Positions 1 to 8,180 of a stretch of DNA of 64,000 bases are shown here, piece after piece (the stretch's first letter is position 1; each line of letters opens with the position of its first letter). Both the position numbers and the translations under genes were made by a program. The stretch comes from Micromonospora ureilytica (GTDB lineage: Bacteria; Actinomycetota; Actinomycetes; Mycobacteriales; Micromonosporaceae): contig NZ_JADOTX010000001.1 of the NCBI RefSeq assembly GCF_015751765.1, positions 1,612,001 to 1,676,000 of the forward strand. Reading direction: 5' to 3'. The notes under the pieces were generated by a model. That model searched no databases. It had not been told where the DNA came from and was given only the letters and a program-made list of their open reading frames with translations.

Positions 1-502
1 CGGTGGCGTCCAGCACGTACGGTGCGACGACATGCACCTGTTCGCCGCTGTCCCGGTGCGCCAGGGTCACCCCGGTCACCCGGTCGCCGTCGGTGTCGGC
101 CCCGACCGGCAGGTACGGCTGGAGCAGCCGCAGCCGGCCGGCTCCCCGGTACGGCGCGAGCATCGCCTCCAGCACCGCCACCGCGACCCGTGGCTCGTGG
201 CAGAGCCGGCTCACGTGCCCGGCCCCCGGGTTGAGCGCGGTGGCCTGGCGGGCCCGGTCGGTGAGCGGGTAGTAGGCGCGGTAGTAGTCCCGGATGCCGT
301 CGCGCAGCCTGCGGTAGCTGGCGGTGACACCGAACTGCTCGACCCAGGAGTGCTCGTCGGGCGGTACGGCCTGGCTGGTGAGCTGACCGCCGAGCCAGTC
401 GTACTCCTCGCTGAGCACCACCGAACGGCCGGCGCGTAGCGCGGCGAGGGCCGCGGCGACGCCACCGAGTCCGCCGCCGACGATCAGAACTTCGGCCTGC
501 AT
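1..502 (-). CDS. FAD-dependent oxidoreductase, N-terminal part (cut by left edge)
   Basis: The frame stays open from the ATG at 502 to the window edge, so about 167 N-terminal residues are visible. It begins MQAEVLIVGGGLGGVAAALA, a dinucleotide-binding GxGxxG segment placed immediately at the N-terminus. The next part, with EEYDWLGGQLTSQ, matches the FAD-dependent oxidoreductases of the FAD_oxidored (PF12831) type. These are flavoproteins often found with sugar catabolism genes. It follows the LacI gene by 20 bases on the same strand, so the two are probably co-transcribed. The substrate cannot be told. The C-terminus lies outside the window. Confidence 0.75.
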   Translation of the reverse strand, partial: MQAEVLIVGGGLGGVAAALAALRAGRSVVLSEEYDWLGGQLTSQAVPPDEHSWVEQFGVTASYRRLRDGIRDYYRAYYPLTDRARQATALNPGAGHVSRLCHEPRVAVAVLEAMLAPYRGAGRLRLLQPYLPVGADTDGDRVTGVTLAHRDSGEQVHVVAPYVLDAT

Positions 503-522
503 CTCTGGCAAGAGCTGTCCTT

Positions 523-1566
523 TCACGGGGTCGCCTTCGGCGGCGCGAGGGTGGCGCCGTCGACGGGCTGGCAGGGCACCAGCCGCTGCGGCACGGTTTC
601 CGGGTCCGCCTCCAGCAGCCCGGTCAACACCTCGACGGACTGCCACCCCATTTCCCGGCGGGGGATGCGGAAGCCGGTGAAGTCGATGTCGGTGCTGGCC
701 GGTCGGGTCGGGTCGCCGAGCGCCAGGATGGACAGATCACCGGGGATGTCCAGCCCCCGTTCGCGGGCGAGTTGGGCGATGGCCACACCGTCGGCGTACT
801 CCTCGACCACCGCCGCCGTGACGCCCGCCGCGAGCAGGGCGTCGAGTAGTTCGGCGGGGGAGCGGTCGGTGGTCGGCAGGTGCCGCAGCGTGTGTCCGGC
901 CTCGTCGAGCGCGGCCCGGAAGCCGCGCATCCGGTCGGCGTGCGACTCGGGGCCGGCGCCCTGACCCAGATAGGCGAGCGCGGTGTGACCCGCGGCCAGC
1001 GCGCGGCGTACCACGGTGGCGGTGGCGGTCGGGTAGTCGGCGCCGACGTACGGCACCGGCCCGCCCGCGTCGTCGCGGCGGCCGACCGACACGAACGGCT
1101 GGCCCTCGGTGACCAGCCGGGTCAGCTCGTCACGGTCCAGCGACCGACCGAGCAGGACGCAACCGTCGGCCAGGCGGAGCCGGTTGTCGTCGTGGAAGAT
1201 CCGCCGCCGGCCGCCCGCCACCACCGGGGCGCTGGTGAGCAGCAGCAGGTCACAGCCGAGCCGCTCGGCACACTCCTCGATGCCGACCAGGAACGGGTGG
1301 TAGAAGTCGCCGGTGCCGGTCGGAAAGACCGGCTCGTAGGTGAACACACCGAGGATGCGGTTGTGCCGTGCGGCGAGCCGGCGGGCGACCGGGTCGGCGA
1401 CGTAACCGGTGGTGCGGATGGCGTGCAGGACCCGCTCCCGGGTTTCCGGGGCGATCCTGACGTTGCCGTCGTCGCGGCCGTTGAGCACCAGCGAGACGGT
1501 CGCCTGGCTGACGCCGGTCATCCGGGCGATGTCGTGCTGGGTGACTCGCCTGCGCGAACCAGTCAC
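523..1566 (-). CDS. LacI-family transcriptional regulator
   Basis: A 347-residue protein of normal LacI length. The N-terminal helix-turn-helix is VTQHDIARMTGVSQATVSLVLNG, read here in two parts: VTQHDIARMTG and VSQATVSLVLNG, at about residues 8-30. The hinge region has RRLAARHNRILGVF. The rest is a periplasmic-binding-protein-like sugar-sensing domain (residues about 65-340). It lies upstream of the FAD oxidoreductase on the same strand and divergent from the secreted GH43-like protein at 1886. Two palindromes with a central CG sit in the divergent gap and are the likely operators, which would make it a local repressor of both units, released by a sugar. The ligand is unknown. Confidence 0.92.
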   Translation of the reverse strand: MTGSRRRVTQHDIARMTGVSQATVSLVLNGRDDGNVRIAPETRERVLHAIRTTGYVADPVARRLAARHNRILGVFTYEPVFPTGTGDFYHPFLVGIEECAERLGCDLLLLTSAPVVAGGRRRIFHDDNRLRLADGCVLLGRSLDRDELTRLVTEGQPFVSVGRRDDAGGPVPYVGADYPTATATVVRRALAAGHTALAYLGQGAGPESHADRMRGFRAALDEAGHTLRHLPTTDRSPAELLDALLAAGVTAAVVEEYADGVAIAQLARERGLDIPGDLSILALGDPTRPASTDIDFTGFRIPRREMGWQSVEVLTGLLEADPETVPQRLVPCQPVDGATLAPPKATP

Positions 1567-1591
1567 GTTCCGTGTCCAATCGTTACCGGGG

Positions 1592-1603
1592 TAATACGCA
1601 TTA
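1592..1603. promoter_or_regulatory. Putative LacI operator, copy 1
   Basis: The sequence TAATACGCATTA has TAAT and ATTA arms around a central CG, the layout of LacI-family operators. It lies 25 bases upstream of the LacI start. Copy 2 at 1691-1702 has the same arms and the same central CG, and both are followed by GC. Just to the left, TTACCGGGGTAA (1583-1594) is a further inverted repeat. Confidence 0.55.
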
Positions 1604-1690
1604 GCGTCGGTGAGGTGAAATGGTGCGGCGCACCCGGCGCCGCCGTCAAGACCTTCGGGCAGAGAAGTTCTGTCGACGAAAGCCGCTCGA

Positions 1691-1702
1691 TAATTCGTAT
1701 TA
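1691..1702. promoter_or_regulatory. Putative LacI operator, copy 2
   Basis: The sequence TAATTCGTATTA repeats the TAAT-NCGN-ATTA pattern of copy 1. The centres of the two copies are 99 bp apart, which would allow looping by a tetramer or separate control of the two divergent promoters. It is about 185 bp upstream of the secreted GH43-like gene. Confidence 0.5.
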
Positions 1703-1885
1703 GCACCTTGACGGTCGACTGCGGACCCGGCCAGACTCGTCGATGACGACCCCGGGTCACCGGCCAGGCAGTCAGATCACCCACAGTGACGCTGGCTGCG
1801 TCCTCGTCCGTGCCTCCCGGCCGCCGCCGCGCCACCACCCACGCTCCGCGATCGACGAGCGTCCCCTCACGATCGGAGACACCAG

Positions 1886-2914
1886 ATGGCACACGCGTAC
1901 CCGAATCCGCCCGCCGGCCGACCCGGCGAGCTGAGCCGACGAGGGCTGTTGCGCGGTGCGGCGCTGCTCGGCGCCGCCTCCGCCGCCGGCGGCGCCGGCA
2001 CCCTGCTCCAGGGCACACCGGCACTGGCCGGGCCGGCCGGTTTCCCCAGCTACCGGTACGTCCGCGACGCGTTCGACAGCCCACTGGCGTACAACCCCAC
2101 CGGCGAAACGATCTTTCCCTGCGTACGCGGGGTCTACGACAAGATCACCGGCGCGAAGGGGCGCTACTACCTCTACTACGCCCCGCACGACGCCCCCGGC
2201 GGGATCTGCCTCGCCTACGCCGACCGGCTGGAAGGCCCCTACACCGAGCACCCCGGCAACCCCATCGTCGACCGGGTGCTCCCGAGCGCGACGGTCAGCC
2301 ACGTCTCGTCGCCGCACGTCGTCTGGAACGCCTCCAGCAGGGAGTTCTTCCTCTACTTCCACGGGGAGAACACCACCACCCGGGTGGCCCGGTCCCGAGA
2401 CGGCATCACCTTCAGCGACGAGACGCCGATCCTGAGCACCAGGCTCGTACCGAACACCACCGAGACGTCGTACGCCCGGGTCTTCGAGCACCGGGTGACC
2501 GGGCTGGCCAACAAGTACGTGATGCTCTACATGGGAGCGCACACCGTGCGGCCCGGCACCCGGAAGATCTTCTGGGGTTGGTCGCCGAACGGCTGGGACC
2601 AGTGGCAGTTCGCGCCGCAGCCGCTGATCTCGCCGGCCGGCGACGGCCTGAGCGACATCTCCGCACCGCACCTGCTCACCCGCAACGGCACCGCGTACGT
2701 CGTCTACCACGGTGGTGACGGGCGGATGCACCTCACCGAGGTCGGCAACGGCTTCGACCGGGAGGTGCATCTCGGGGTGTTCCACAGCCCGATCGCCTCC
2801 GACAACGGTCGGGTTGCGTCGCCGAGCTTCGGCACCGACGGCGGCGTGGGCTACATGATCTACGAGGCTGGTCCACGCCTGGACGCCAGGATCTGCGTGG
2901 CCCGGGCGGTCTGA
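1886..2914 (+). CDS. Secreted GH43-like beta-propeller protein (Tat signal)
   Basis: A 342-residue protein with a Tat-type signal at the N-terminus: SRRGLLRGAALLGAAS at about residues 17-32, then an AxA-type end near ALAGPAG. The mature part has repeated short blade-like segments (YYLYYAPHDAPGGICLAYAD, DGITFSDETPIL, NGTAYVVYHGGDGRMHL), as in five-bladed propeller glycosidases of the GH43/GH62/GH117 type. I could not assign the catalytic acids with certainty, so the family number is tentative. It is divergent from the LacI regulator and likely under its control, which supports a role in breaking down an extracellular polysaccharide. Confidence 0.7.
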   Translation: MAHAYPNPPAGRPGELSRRGLLRGAALLGAASAAGGAGTLLQGTPALAGPAGFPSYRYVRDAFDSPLAYNPTGETIFPCVRGVYDKITGAKGRYYLYYAPHDAPGGICLAYADRLEGPYTEHPGNPIVDRVLPSATVSHVSSPHVVWNASSREFFLYFHGENTTTRVARSRDGITFSDETPILSTRLVPNTTETSYARVFEHRVTGLANKYVMLYMGAHTVRPGTRKIFWGWSPNGWDQWQFAPQPLISPAGDGLSDISAPHLLTRNGTAYVVYHGGDGRMHLTEVGNGFDREVHLGVFHSPIASDNGRVASPSFGTDGGVGYMIYEAGPRLDARICVARAV

Positions 2915-3018
2915 CCGGCCCGGTATCCGCCATCAGCGACGAGGGCCCGATAAAGATGGATAAAGTACGCGGATAGGGGTTCAGGCGGGCCCGGTCGGTG
3001 AAGGAGGCTCGGGGGACG

Positions 3019-3078
3019 ATGGCAGCGGAACAGCGTCACCACAGTGGCGTGCCCGTGCCGGCGGCCCTGGCCGGCTGA
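3019..3078 (+). CDS. Short ORF upstream of the LtrA-type gene (doubtful)
   Basis: An ATG at 3019 opens a 19-residue frame, MAAEQRHHSGVPVPAALAG, ending 15 bases before the GTG of the next gene. A purine-rich AAGGAGG is at 3001-3007 but is 11 bases from the ATG. It could be a leader peptide or chance. Nothing else supports it. Confidence 0.2.
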   Translation: MAAEQRHHSGVPVPAALAG

Positions 3079-3093
3079 GCTGTCTCGCCGTCC

Positions 3094-4293
3094 GTGCTGA
3101 GGCGCACCGAGTTCTTTCGTGGGCTCGGGGACAGCAGGAGCCCTCGCTCGGCGACCGTCCTGGAACTGCTGTTCGACATCGTCTACGTCTTCGCGCTCGC
3201 CCGCCTCGCCGGGCGGGTCGCGGACGACCTCACCATCGTCCGGCACACGCTGCTGTCCGAGGCGGGCCAGACCGTCCTCTTCTTCACGGCGATGTGGATG
3301 ATCTGGTCGCTCAACGCCCTGCTGGCGAGCACCTACGACCCCCGACGCTCCGATCTGCAGGCCGTCCTGCTGGCCACGATGTTCGGCACACTGGTGCTGG
3401 CTGTGACGTTGCCGCAGGCCTTCGGCCAACGCGGCGTCGTCTTCGCCTGCACCTACGTGATCATCCAGGTCGGCCGACCACTCTTCCTGGCGTTCGCCCT
3501 GCGGGGCCACCCGGTGCACACGTTCTCGCTCCGGGTGCTGACCTGGCACCTGGCGTCCAGCGTGCTCTGGATCAGCGGCGCCATCAGTGGTGGTCTCGGT
3601 CGAGGCATCTTCTGGACCATCGCCCTCGCCATCGAGATGATCGGCGCCGCCACCACCTACCCCCTTCCCCGCATGGGCGGGAGACCGCTCAACAGCCTGG
3701 GGGTCACCGTCTCGCAGGAGCATCTCGCCGAGCGGTACAACCAGTTCTTCATGATCGCTCTCGCCGAGGTGGTGCTCGAAGCCGGCGCCGCAGTCAGCTT
3801 CCCGGGCTTCTCGACCGCGGGAACCATCACCCTCGTCGCCTCGTTCGTGGCGGTCGTCTCGTTCTGGCGGATCTACTTCTACCACGTCAGGTCCGGCCGT
3901 GCGTCGACCCCGAGCGGCGAGGGGGTCCAGCTGTCCCGGTGGGCGAGCTACAGCCTGCTGTTGATCGTCGGTGGCATCATCTGCACCGCCGTCGGCTTCG
4001 GGCAGGTCATCGAGGATCCGCACCCGCCGATCGACTGGGCTCTGGTGGCCATCATCTTCGGCGGCCCGGTGCTGTTCCTGATCGGGCGCAGCACCCTGGA
4101 GCGGGCGAGCAACACCACGCCGCGGTGTCGGGTGCTGTACTTCGGCGTCCTGGCGCTGGTCGTGGTGGCCCCGGCGATGGTGCTGCTCCCGCCGGTCGCC
4201 GTGGCGGCCCTCGCGGCGGTGATCCTGGCCGCCATCACCGTGTTCGACCAGCGGGCACACAAGCGTGGGTCGGAGACCAACCCGACGCTGTGA
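3094..4293 (+). CDS. ltrA: Low temperature requirement A (LtrA)-family membrane protein
   Basis: A 399-residue integral membrane protein. The N-terminal block LRRTEFFRGLGDSRSPR followed by TVLELLFDIVYVFALARL is the LtrA family hallmark (charged head, then ELFFDLVFVFA-like first helix). About ten to twelve hydrophobic helices follow to the end. Family members are linked to low-temperature growth in Listeria, but the biochemical role is unknown. The GTG at 3094 is used because it starts directly at the conserved block; no clear ribosome-binding site precedes it. It stands alone between the GH43-like gene and the GNAT-like gene. Confidence 0.85.
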   Translation: MLRRTEFFRGLGDSRSPRSATVLELLFDIVYVFALARLAGRVADDLTIVRHTLLSEAGQTVLFFTAMWMIWSLNALLASTYDPRRSDLQAVLLATMFGTLVLAVTLPQAFGQRGVVFACTYVIIQVGRPLFLAFALRGHPVHTFSLRVLTWHLASSVLWISGAISGGLGRGIFWTIALAIEMIGAATTYPLPRMGGRPLNSLGVTVSQEHLAERYNQFFMIALAEVVLEAGAAVSFPGFSTAGTITLVASFVAVVSFWRIYFYHVRSGRASTPSGEGVQLSRWASYSLLLIVGGIICTAVGFGQVIEDPHPPIDWALVAIIFGGPVLFLIGRSTLERASNTTPRCRVLYFGVLALVVVAPAMVLLPPVAVAALAAVILAAITVFDQRAHKRGSETNPTL

Positions 4294-4368
4294 CGATCCA
4301 TTGCGAACCAGCGACCAGCCCGCGTATGGTCGTCGGGCACGCCGTCGAGCTGGAAGGAGGTCAGAACA

Positions 4369-4419
4369 ATGTCCGATGTTCTGCGCCCCCTCCGCGCTCC
4401 GGCGTCCGCGCGGATCTGA
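4369..4419 (+). CDS. Possible 16-residue leader peptide before the GNAT-like gene
   Basis: The ATG at 4369 is preceded at eight bases by GGAAGGAGG (4352-4360), one of the best Shine-Dalgarno sequences in the window, and the frame encodes MSDVLRPLRAPASARI. It ends 32 bases before the ATG of the next gene. The 3' end can pair: GCGCGGAT before the stop with ATCCGGGG and CGCGC after it. Such a layout suits a translation-coupled attenuator, but no function is known. Confidence 0.35.
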   Translation: MSDVLRPLRAPASARI

Positions 4420-4451
4420 TCCGGGGCGCGCGCTTCCCGGAGGACCCAGCC

Positions 4452-5348
4452 ATGACTGATCTCGTCATCCGCCCGCTCGTCGCGGGCGAGGAAAACCTGT
4501 TCGACTCCATGCCCGATCCGCTGCCCCAACTGCGCCAGGTCGCGTACGCCGACGGGATCGCCGGCGGTGGCTACCGGCCCGAGACCACCTGGGTCGCGTT
4601 GCGCGCCGGCCGGTTGGTGGGCCGGGCCGCCTGGGTCCTCCCGCCGGGTGCCATCGGCGCCCCGTGGTTGGAACGGTTCGACCTGGACGCCGAGCCGGAG
4701 GTGGGCGCCGAGCTGCTGCGCGCCGCCCACGAGGCGCTGGGCGGTCCCGGTCTGTACTACGCCGCGCTGCCGGCGCACTGGCGACGCAGACCCGAGGTGC
4801 TGGCCGTGGTGCGGGCGCCCATGGAGGCCGCCCGGCTCGCCGGCCTGGTCGAGCGGGGCGAGCGGCTCCGCTGCTCCTGGACCGGCACACCCCTGCCCGC
4901 GTCGTCCGGCCGGTATGACTTCCGTCCGCCCGTCGACGCGGCTGAGATCAACGCCCTGGTCGCCCGGATCGCCGAGCCGGACGTACTGACCGGCGTCGAG
5001 AACGCACTAGCGGTCGGGGGCGTCGACCTGGCCACCGACCCGCTGGCCTGGCTGGGCGACGCCACCGAGGAGTGGCGCGTCGCGGTGGACGCCGGTAAGC
5101 CGGTGGGCCTGGCCGGAACGGCCGGCGATGCCTGCTTCCCACTGCTCGCCTATCTCGGCCTGCTCGACGAAGCGGCGCGGCCCGAGCTGCTGGCCGAAGC
5201 CGTCCGGGTGCTGGCCGCCGGCGGTGCCCGCGAGGTCATCGCCGACGTCGATTCCCACCGCGTGGCGGTGCTGGCGGAGCTGGAGCGGACCGGCTTCCGG
5301 CAGTTGCGCTCCCGGGTCGTCTTCGCGCCGCCGAACAGCCAGGAATAG
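4452..5348 (+). CDS. GNAT-like acetyltransferase (298 aa)
   Basis: The ATG at 4452 has GGAGG at 4439-4443, eight bases before it. The protein starts MTDLVIRPLVAGEENLFDSM, typical of GNAT N-termini. The C-terminal part, with AVRVLAAGGAREVIADVD and ELERTGFRQLRSRVVF, has the shape of the last strand-helix-strand of a GNAT fold (a residue fighting for the N-acyl site followed by a GF-x-x motif). The middle is rich in Ala, Gly and Arg and I cannot align it to a known subgroup. The substrate is unknown. A possible leader peptide lies just upstream. Confidence 0.6.
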   Translation: MTDLVIRPLVAGEENLFDSMPDPLPQLRQVAYADGIAGGGYRPETTWVALRAGRLVGRAAWVLPPGAIGAPWLERFDLDAEPEVGAELLRAAHEALGGPGLYYAALPAHWRRRPEVLAVVRAPMEAARLAGLVERGERLRCSWTGTPLPASSGRYDFRPPVDAAEINALVARIAEPDVLTGVENALAVGGVDLATDPLAWLGDATEEWRVAVDAGKPVGLAGTAGDACFPLLAYLGLLDEAARPELLAEAVRVLAAGGAREVIADVDSHRVAVLAELERTGFRQLRSRVVFAPPNSQE

Positions 5349-5425
5349 CTGACCGGATGCGCCCCCGGTCACCCGGGCGCACCCCCTCGGCCAGCGTCGA
5401 GCGTGGCCCCTGTCAGCATCTGACC

Positions 5426-6376
5426 ATGCCGGAGATCATCGCGCTTCTCGTCGGCGGGTTGGCGCTCGTCGGAGCGGCGGTCGCCGGGCTCTATCTCTGG
5501 CCGCTGGGCCGCCGAGGGCTACGGGTCGCGCCGGCCCGGCCGCTCGACTTCGACACGGCCACCCGTGCCGCCGAGGCCATCATCGCCGCCGAGGCCGCCG
5601 ATCCGGAGATCCGGCCGGAGTCGCGCAGCCGCCTGCTGAGCCACGGTTCCCGTACCGGCCGGGCCGTGCTGTTGCTGCACGGGTACACCCTCGCGCCCGA
5701 GCAGTACGCGGGGCTGGCCGAGGAGTTCTTCGACCGGGGGTACAACGTCTGGATTCCCCGGGCTCCCCAGCACGGGACCGTCGACCGGAGGGCCCACCAC
5801 CGGGTCGAGGCCGGTGAGCTGACGACGTACGCCGCGCAGGGCTGGGCCGTCGCTGCGGCTCTGGGAGACGAGGTAGGCGTCGTGGGGATCTCCGGCGGCG
5901 CCGTGCTGGCCGCCTGGCTGGCCCAGGTGCCCGGCAACGTCGTACGGCATCTGTTGTTGCTCTCGCCGTTCTTCGGCCCGAACCCGCGGCAGGCGCCGGC
6001 CTACGCGGTCAGGCCGCTCATCGTGTTGTACGGGCGCCGCGTCCTCCCCGACCGCGTCACGTCGCGCGGATACTCCCTGGCCGCCGTCACCCAGTACCTG
6101 ACGATCGCGCGTACGCTGCCGAATCCGCCCCGGCGGACCGGTCTGCGGACCGCGGCGGTCGCGATCAGCCCTCTCGATGCTGTGGTGGACCTCAGGGCGG
6201 CGGTCCAGGTGCCGCGCCGGATCGCCGACGCGAACGGGGTGCCGCTGCGGGTGTGCGCCCTGCCGGAGGGCTTGGGCGTCGAACACAACACCCTCAACCT
6301 CGGCGTCGACGGCGACGAGTGGCGTCGGCGGTACGTCGCGCTCTACGAGGGCGAGGCGGCGCCGTTGAACACCTGA
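5426..6376 (+). CDS. Membrane-anchored alpha/beta hydrolase
   Basis: A 316-residue protein if the ATG at 5426 is used; an earlier in-frame ATG at 5357 would add a basic stretch before the membrane helix and is less likely. Residues 4-26 form one hydrophobic helix, so the enzyme is probably anchored with its catalytic domain outside or at the membrane. The oxyanion strand is AVLLLHGYT (residues 80-88) and the nucleophile elbow is GISGG with Ser156. A histidine in VEHNTLNL near the C-terminus is the likely third catalytic residue. This is the esterase/lysophospholipase-type fold; the substrate is unknown. Its 3' end overlaps the convergent aldo/keto reductase by 34 bases. Confidence 0.8.
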   Translation: MPEIIALLVGGLALVGAAVAGLYLWPLGRRGLRVAPARPLDFDTATRAAEAIIAAEAADPEIRPESRSRLLSHGSRTGRAVLLLHGYTLAPEQYAGLAEEFFDRGYNVWIPRAPQHGTVDRRAHHRVEAGELTTYAAQGWAVAAALGDEVGVVGISGGAVLAAWLAQVPGNVVRHLLLLSPFFGPNPRQAPAYAVRPLIVLYGRRVLPDRVTSRGYSLAAVTQYLTIARTLPNPPRRTGLRTAAVAISPLDAVVDLRAAVQVPRRIADANGVPLRVCALPEGLGVEHNTLNLGVDGDEWRRRYVALYEGEAAPLNT

Positions 6377-7443
6377 GGGGCGTAGCCGGCCGGCTTGTCG
6401 CCGATGCCGAGGCCGGGGCTCACCACCCAGGACTGGTACTGCGCTGTGAACATGGAGTAGAGCAGCGGGACCTTCGGGGCGCTGGCCTCGTCGAGCCGGC
6501 GGCGGGCGTCGGCCGGGATCTCGAAATCGAGCGCCCCGAAGTTGCTGGCGAGCTGTTCGGGGCTGCTCGCCCCGATGACCACCGAGCCGACCGCTGGCTG
6601 GGTGGCCACCCAGTTGATCGCCACCTGCGCCATGCTGCGACCCAGATCGGCGGCCACGCTCTCCAACGCCTCGATCACCTGCCAGTCGCTGGGGCTGATC
6701 TCCCGACCCGCGGCGTCGGGGTTCGTCAGACGGCCGGTTCCGCTCATGCCCTCGCTGGTCCGCCGGTACTTGCCGCTGAGCAGACCCCCGCCGATCGGGC
6801 TCCACGCGGTGAGCCCCATGCCCAGGGCCTGGGCCATCGTCACGTGCTCCGCCTCGATGTCACGGCTGACCAGGGAGTACGGCAGCTGCACGTTGATCAT
6901 CGGGGCCAGCCCGTGCGCCTCGGCGTAGCTCTGCGCCCGAGCCGCGTACCAGGCTGGTACGTCGGAGAGCCCGGCGTACCGGATCTTGCCGGAGCGCACC
7001 AGGTCGTCGAGGGTGTGCACGACCTCCTCGACCGGGGTGATCCGGTCCCAGGTGTGCAGCAGGTACAGGTCGATGTAGTCGGTGCCGAGCCGGCGCAGCG
7101 ACGCTTCCACGGCCCGCATGATGTGCTTGCGACCGTTGCCGCTGGCGTTCGGGTCGGTCGGGTCGACGGTGTTGGTGGCCTTGCTGGTGAGCACGAGCCG
7201 CTCGCGTACGCCGGCCCGGTCGATCAGGCGGCCGAGGATCTTCTCGCTCTCCCCGGCGGTGTAGAAGTCCGCCGTGTCGATGAAGTTCCCGCCCGCCTCC
7301 AGGTACTGCCGGAAGATCGGCTCGGCCTCCTCCTCGGTCTTGCCGTACGCGGCGTGGAAGCCGTCGACGCCGAAGTTCATCGTGCCGAGCGCCAGCCGGC
7401 TCACCCGCAGACCGGACCGCCCGAGCAGGTAGTAGTGGTTCAT
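6343..7443 (-). CDS. Aldo/keto reductase
   Basis: A 366-residue NADPH-dependent oxidoreductase of the AKR superfamily. The catalytic set is visible: Asp in NFIDTADFY, Tyr in DFYTAGES, Lys in LVLTSKATN and His in YLLHTWD. The C-terminal VVIGASSPEQLASNF is the cofactor-phosphate binding part. The ATG at 7443 (MNHYYLLGRSGLRVS) matches the usual family start; longer upstream frames would run into the operator region. It is divergent from the TetR regulator at 7575, and two operator-like palindromes lie between them, so it is the likely target of that repressor. Its 3' end overlaps the alpha/beta hydrolase by 34 bases on the opposite strand. Confidence 0.92.
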   Translation of the reverse strand: MNHYYLLGRSGLRVSRLALGTMNFGVDGFHAAYGKTEEEAEPIFRQYLEAGGNFIDTADFYTAGESEKILGRLIDRAGVRERLVLTSKATNTVDPTDPNASGNGRKHIMRAVEASLRRLGTDYIDLYLLHTWDRITPVEEVVHTLDDLVRSGKIRYAGLSDVPAWYAARAQSYAEAHGLAPMINVQLPYSLVSRDIEAEHVTMAQALGMGLTAWSPIGGGLLSGKYRRTSEGMSGTGRLTNPDAAGREISPSDWQVIEALESVAADLGRSMAQVAINWVATQPAVGSVVIGASSPEQLASNFGALDFEIPADARRRLDEASAPKVPLLYSMFTAQYQSWVVSPGLGIGDKPAGYAPQVFNGAASPS

Positions 7444-7513
7444 CGTTGCGTCCTCCCGATCGTGGTGTCGGCCCGCTGTGGGCCGGGCGTTCCCGACCTT
7501 TGCTCGGCAAAAA

Positions 7514-7529
7514 TGGACCTGCAAGTCCA
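7514..7529. promoter_or_regulatory. Putative TetR operator, copy 1
   Basis: TGGACCTGCAAGTCCA is a 16-bp near-perfect palindrome (one mismatched pair) with a TGCA centre, in the 131-bp gap between the divergent aldo/keto reductase and TetR genes. A related site follows at 7547-7559. Confidence 0.6.
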
Positions 7530-7546
7530 AAAGCCGAGGTAGGGTC

Positions 7547-7559
7547 GGACCGCAGGTCC
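7547..7559. promoter_or_regulatory. Putative TetR operator, copy 2
   Basis: GGACCGCAGGTCC has perfect 5-base arms, and its right half (GCAGGTCCA) nearly repeats the right half of copy 1 (GCAAGTCCA). The centres are about 31 bp apart, three helical turns. It lies just before the ribosome-binding site of the TetR gene (CAGGAGG, 7564-7570). Confidence 0.5.
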
Positions 7560-7574
7560 AGATCAGGAGGTTTC

Positions 7575-8180
7575 ATGACACGGGCGTTGACCCGCAAGGG
7601 CGAGGCGACCCGGGCGCGGATCGTCGCCGGCGCGGCCGCCGAGATCCGCGAGCGCGGCGTCGACGAGGTACGCCTCGAGGACGTGATGGCCCACACCGGC
7701 ACCAGCAAGGGCCAACTCTTTCACTACTTCCCCGACGGGAAGGAGGGGTTGCTCCTCGCGGTGGCCCAGCACGAGGCGGACCAGGTGCTCATCGACCAGG
7801 AGCCGATGCTCAGCAACCTGACGTCCTGGCCGGCCTGGCTCGCGTGGCGCGACCGACTGATCGAGCGATACCTCGCGCAGGGGGTGAAGTGCCCCCTCAA
7901 CGGTCTGCTCGGCCAGACGGGCCGGCGGGCGCCCGGCGCGCAGGCGATCGTGACCGGGCTCATGTGGCGCTGGCAGAAGGCGATCACCGAGGGCATCCGG
8001 CACATGCAGTCGACCGGCGACATCGCCCCCGACCTCGACGCCGACCGGGCCGCCGCGGCACTACTCGCCGGCATCCAGGGCGGTGTGCTGCTGCTGCTCT
8101 CCACCGGAAAGATCGACCACCTCGAAGCCGTCCTCGACCTCACCATCGACTCGCTGCGGGCGGGTGCCCGAGCGGCCTGA
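7575..8180 (+). CDS. TetR/AcrR-family transcriptional regulator
   Basis: A 201-residue protein. The N-terminal helix-turn-helix reads from RARIVAGAAAEIRERGVDEV through VMAHTGTSKGQLFHYFPDGKEGL, with the SKGxLFHYF recognition helix of the family. The rest is a helical ligand-binding domain ending in a hydrophobic helix (AALLAGIQGGVLLLLST). GGAGG at 7566-7570 fits the ATG at 7575. Position and the two palindromes upstream suggest autoregulation and repression of the divergent aldo/keto reductase, a common arrangement for sensing reactive aldehydes or quinones; the inducer is not known. Confidence 0.92.
   Translation: MTRALTRKGEATRARIVAGAAAEIRERGVDEVRLEDVMAHTGTSKGQLFHYFPDGKEGLLLAVAQHEADQVLIDQEPMLSNLTSWPAWLAWRDRLIERYLAQGVKCPLNGLLGQTGRRAPGAQAIVTGLMWRWQKAITEGIRHMQSTGDIAPDLDADRAAAALLAGIQGGVLLLLSTGKIDHLEAVLDLTIDSLRAGARAA

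Noticed and set aside
3294..4451. Plus-strand frame overlapping LtrA that joins the GNAT-like gene
   Set aside because: The part before 4452 is an out-of-frame reading of LtrA; the GNAT-like gene has its own start with GGAGG.
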